Below, piece after piece: positions 5,126 to 6,146 of a stretch of DNA of 6,146 nucleotides. Under the pieces are notes generated by a model. The model searched no databases. It was given only the letters and a program-made list of their open reading frames with translations, and had not been told where the DNA came from. Both the position numbers and the translations under genes were made by a program. Source of the DNA: Thiotrichales bacterium (lineage in GTDB: Bacteria > Pseudomonadota > Gammaproteobacteria > UWMA-0217); assembly GCA_024763135.1 (NCBI GenBank), contig JANTGD010000228.1, positions 1 through 6,146 on the forward strand. Reading direction: 5' to 3'. Position 1 is the stretch's first letter. Every line of letters begins with the position of its first letter.

Positions 5126-5404
5126 TCATAAGCCGCGTATATTACGCAAAGAGTTTATCAAATACAAAAAATTGATCGATGTCTTTGATCAAGCTCAAAT
5201 GAAGCCGCTCAGTAACGTTGTTTTCTTCCTTATCCATGTCATTTTAAGCTGGACGAAGTTCTCGTACTCCAACAAGCGCTTTCTGGCTCGCCCGGCGGGG
5301 TATTGCGCTCGCTTGAATTGGCGACGGCCAGTCCTGCGCTCGCGCGCCCACCGGCTGACCGCTTTCCGGCTCGCTGTAGCCGCCAATATCGTGTTGACGA
5401 GGTA

Positions 5405-5923
5405 TTAGTCCAAATCCTCTACTGAAGAATCGCTTACCATAAGATGATGGCCTGCCGGATGGGGGCGACGGTGCTTGACCTCGTCCTTGTGCGCGTCTCG
5501 GACGGCTTTAATCGTCAACTCAAATTGTAGCGTCTGCCCCGCCAACGGATGATTGCCATCCAGCACTGCTTCCGTATCATCAATTGATTTGATAACCAGA
5601 ATGGCCATGCCGTCGGGTCCCTGAAATTGCACAGCTTCTCCAATTTTCTGCGGCACGTCCGGGTTGAGGGAAGCGGTGGGCACGCGTACCAGGAGATCTT
5701 CCTGATACTCACCGAAAGCAGCCTCGGGGACCAGGGTGAGGGAGGTCGAGAAACCCGGCCTTTGGCCTTCGAGGACGTTTTCAAGCGCCGGTAGCAGGTT
5801 ACCCCGGCCATGCAGGTAACTGAATTCACCCGCATCCTGCGTAGTTTCCAAAATCTCACCGGCCGCATTTTTGATGGTCAGATCCAAATAAACGATCTTA
5901 TTGCGCTTGACCTGGTCATTCAT
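5405..5923 (-). CDS. slyD: SlyD-type FKBP peptidyl-prolyl isomerase
   Basis: This 172-aa cytoplasmic FKBP-type prolyl cis-trans isomerase and chaperone follows the E. coli SlyD plan. The FKBP half begins VYLDLTIKNAAGEILETT (11-28) and has FSYLHGRGNLLPALENVLEG (34-53), the active-site segment of the family. The insert-in-flap chaperone domain spans about 73-125 (QEDLLVRVP near its start), then VLDGNHPLAGQTLQFELTIKAV (120-141, shown in part) returns to the FKBP fold. The tail is short, with scattered His (151, 155, 159, 160) and no Cys, unlike the His/Cys-rich metal-binding tail of E. coli SlyD, so nickel binding should be weaker. Start 5923 is favoured over ATG 5953 because AGGA lies 6 nt upstream and homology begins there. 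Transcription appears independent of soxCD. Confidence 0.93.
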   Translation of the reverse strand: MNDQVKRNKIVYLDLTIKNAAGEILETTQDAGEFSYLHGRGNLLPALENVLEGQRPGFSTSLTLVPEAAFGEYQEDLLVRVPTASLNPDVPQKIGEAVQFQGPDGMAILVIKSIDDTEAVLDGNHPLAGQTLQFELTIKAVRDAHKDEVKHRRPHPAGHHLMVSDSSVEDLD

Positions 5924-5929
5924 GTGGAA

Positions 5930-5933
5930 TCCT
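5930..5933 (-). promoter_or_regulatory. Shine-Dalgarno site of slyD
   Basis: AGGA on the minus strand lies 6 nt before ATG 5923 and selects it over the in-frame ATG at 5953, which would add ten residues unlike the SlyD family. Confidence 0.6.
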
Positions 5934-6044
5934 GTTGTGATGTGTTGAGGCATAAACGTTTCGACTCAGCGATAGGGCCAAAAATACAGTAACTGTCTAC
6001 ATCGCCGCTGAAACACGTCAGGCCAAGACGAACCCTGTGAGTCT

Positions 6045-6090
6045 TCAAGCCGTAAGGACCACTTTTTAATGCAGAGCTGAGTCGTTACAA
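6045..6090 (+). repeat. Diverged intergenic repeat, copy B
   Basis: This is the counterpart of 690-778: TCAAGCCGT (6045-6053), TTTTTAATGCAGAGCTG (6063-6079) and TGAGTCGTT (6078-6086). Here the second and third blocks abut. The 9-mer CTGAGTCGT at 6077-6085 recurs exactly at 6117-6125, and its first 8 nt occur inverted at 5962-5969. All three lie in the slyD upstream region (5924-6146), which has no supported gene. The only promoter hint there is TACTGT within the small dyad ACAGT-T-ACTGT, with a poor -35 box. Confidence 0.4.
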
Positions 6091-6146
6091 GAATGTAATT
6101 CACATTTGATCATTCACTGAGTCGTCATAAAAAGATAACGCTGCAA

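Larger units (their letters stand above)
4768..5404. other. 637-bp intergenic region between soxC and slyD
   Basis: This stretch should hold the soxC promoter and the slyD 3' end. From the soxC side there is a hairpin (4796-4815), a perfect palindrome (4836-4861) and an SD-led 23-codon ORF (4822-4893, minus). Then come short dyads at 4921-4935 (AATAG-CGCCA-CTATT), 4952-4962 (GAGTT-C-AACTC) and 4997-5008 (GGGCA-AC-TGCCC), a dyad with 8-bp arms (5060-5083), and a minus-strand terminator (5090-5125). Between 5126 and 5404 are complementary arms at 5172-5177/5187-5192, 5273-5278/5310-5315 and 5326-5331/5355-5360. A TAGAAT box (minus strand, about 4987-4992) is a fair -10 candidate, but no -35 box is correctly spaced. 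Open frames at 5172-5408 (+) and 5195-5386 (-) lack ribosome sites and do not look like proteins. Confidence 0.6.

Noticed and set aside
5172..5408. Frames of 78 codons (+) and 63 codons (-) beside slyD
   Set aside because: Arg-rich noise typical of GC-rich non-coding DNA, no SD, and no family resemblance. A third frame with more natural composition near 5240-5400 (minus) has no start.

Overview
The window reads as a piece of chromosome from a sulfur-oxidising proteobacterium, most likely a gammaproteobacterium. A SlyD-type FKBP and a MioC-like flavodoxin are typical of that class. Base composition is moderate, Shine-Dalgarno (SD) sites are ordinary, and a SoxC/SoxD pair marks thiosulfate/sulfur oxidation. 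This taxonomic call is inference from gene content, not a marker-gene assignment.

Layout, left to right. (1) 1-260 is non-coding leader. (2) 261-653 (+) encodes a small conserved cytoplasmic-looking protein of unknown function. (3) 654-1158 is a long intergenic stretch holding a REP-like hairpin (792-819), one copy of a diverged intergenic repeat (690-778) and a long stem-loop (1047-1087). (4) 1159-1632 (+) encodes an exported DsrE-family protein. (5) 1633-1825 is a convergent gap, followed by a MioC-like flavodoxin on the minus strand (1826-2317). (6) 2318-2678 is non-coding and carries a convincing minus-strand terminator (2561-2597) and a second structured element (2621-2680), both forming the 3' end of the sox transcript. 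(7) soxC (3382-4767) and soxD (2679-3404) form a two-gene minus-strand operon with a 23-bp overlap. (8) 4768-5404 is a 637-bp gap with two hairpins, a perfect 26-bp palindrome, an SD-led 23-codon upstream ORF, a dyad of 8-bp arms and a terminator for the next gene. (9) slyD (5405-5923, minus). (10) 5924-6146 is slyD upstream DNA with a second copy of the diverged intergenic repeat.

How the genes fit together. SoxC (Tat-exported molybdenum enzyme) and SoxD (c-type cytochrome, probably a lipoprotein) should form the periplasmic sulfane dehydrogenase that oxidises sulfur bound to the SoxYZ carrier. None of soxXYZAB is in the window. The exported DsrE-like protein keeps the single family cysteine and could handle sulfur in the same compartment, but it is not in the same transcription unit, so any link is inference. 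The flavodoxin and SlyD look like housekeeping neighbours. I see no tRNA, rRNA, CRISPR array, transposase or phage gene. The most unusual material is the intergenic architecture, especially between soxC and slyD, plus the short single-haem lipoprotein form of SoxD. I cannot claim a wholly new system from this sequence.
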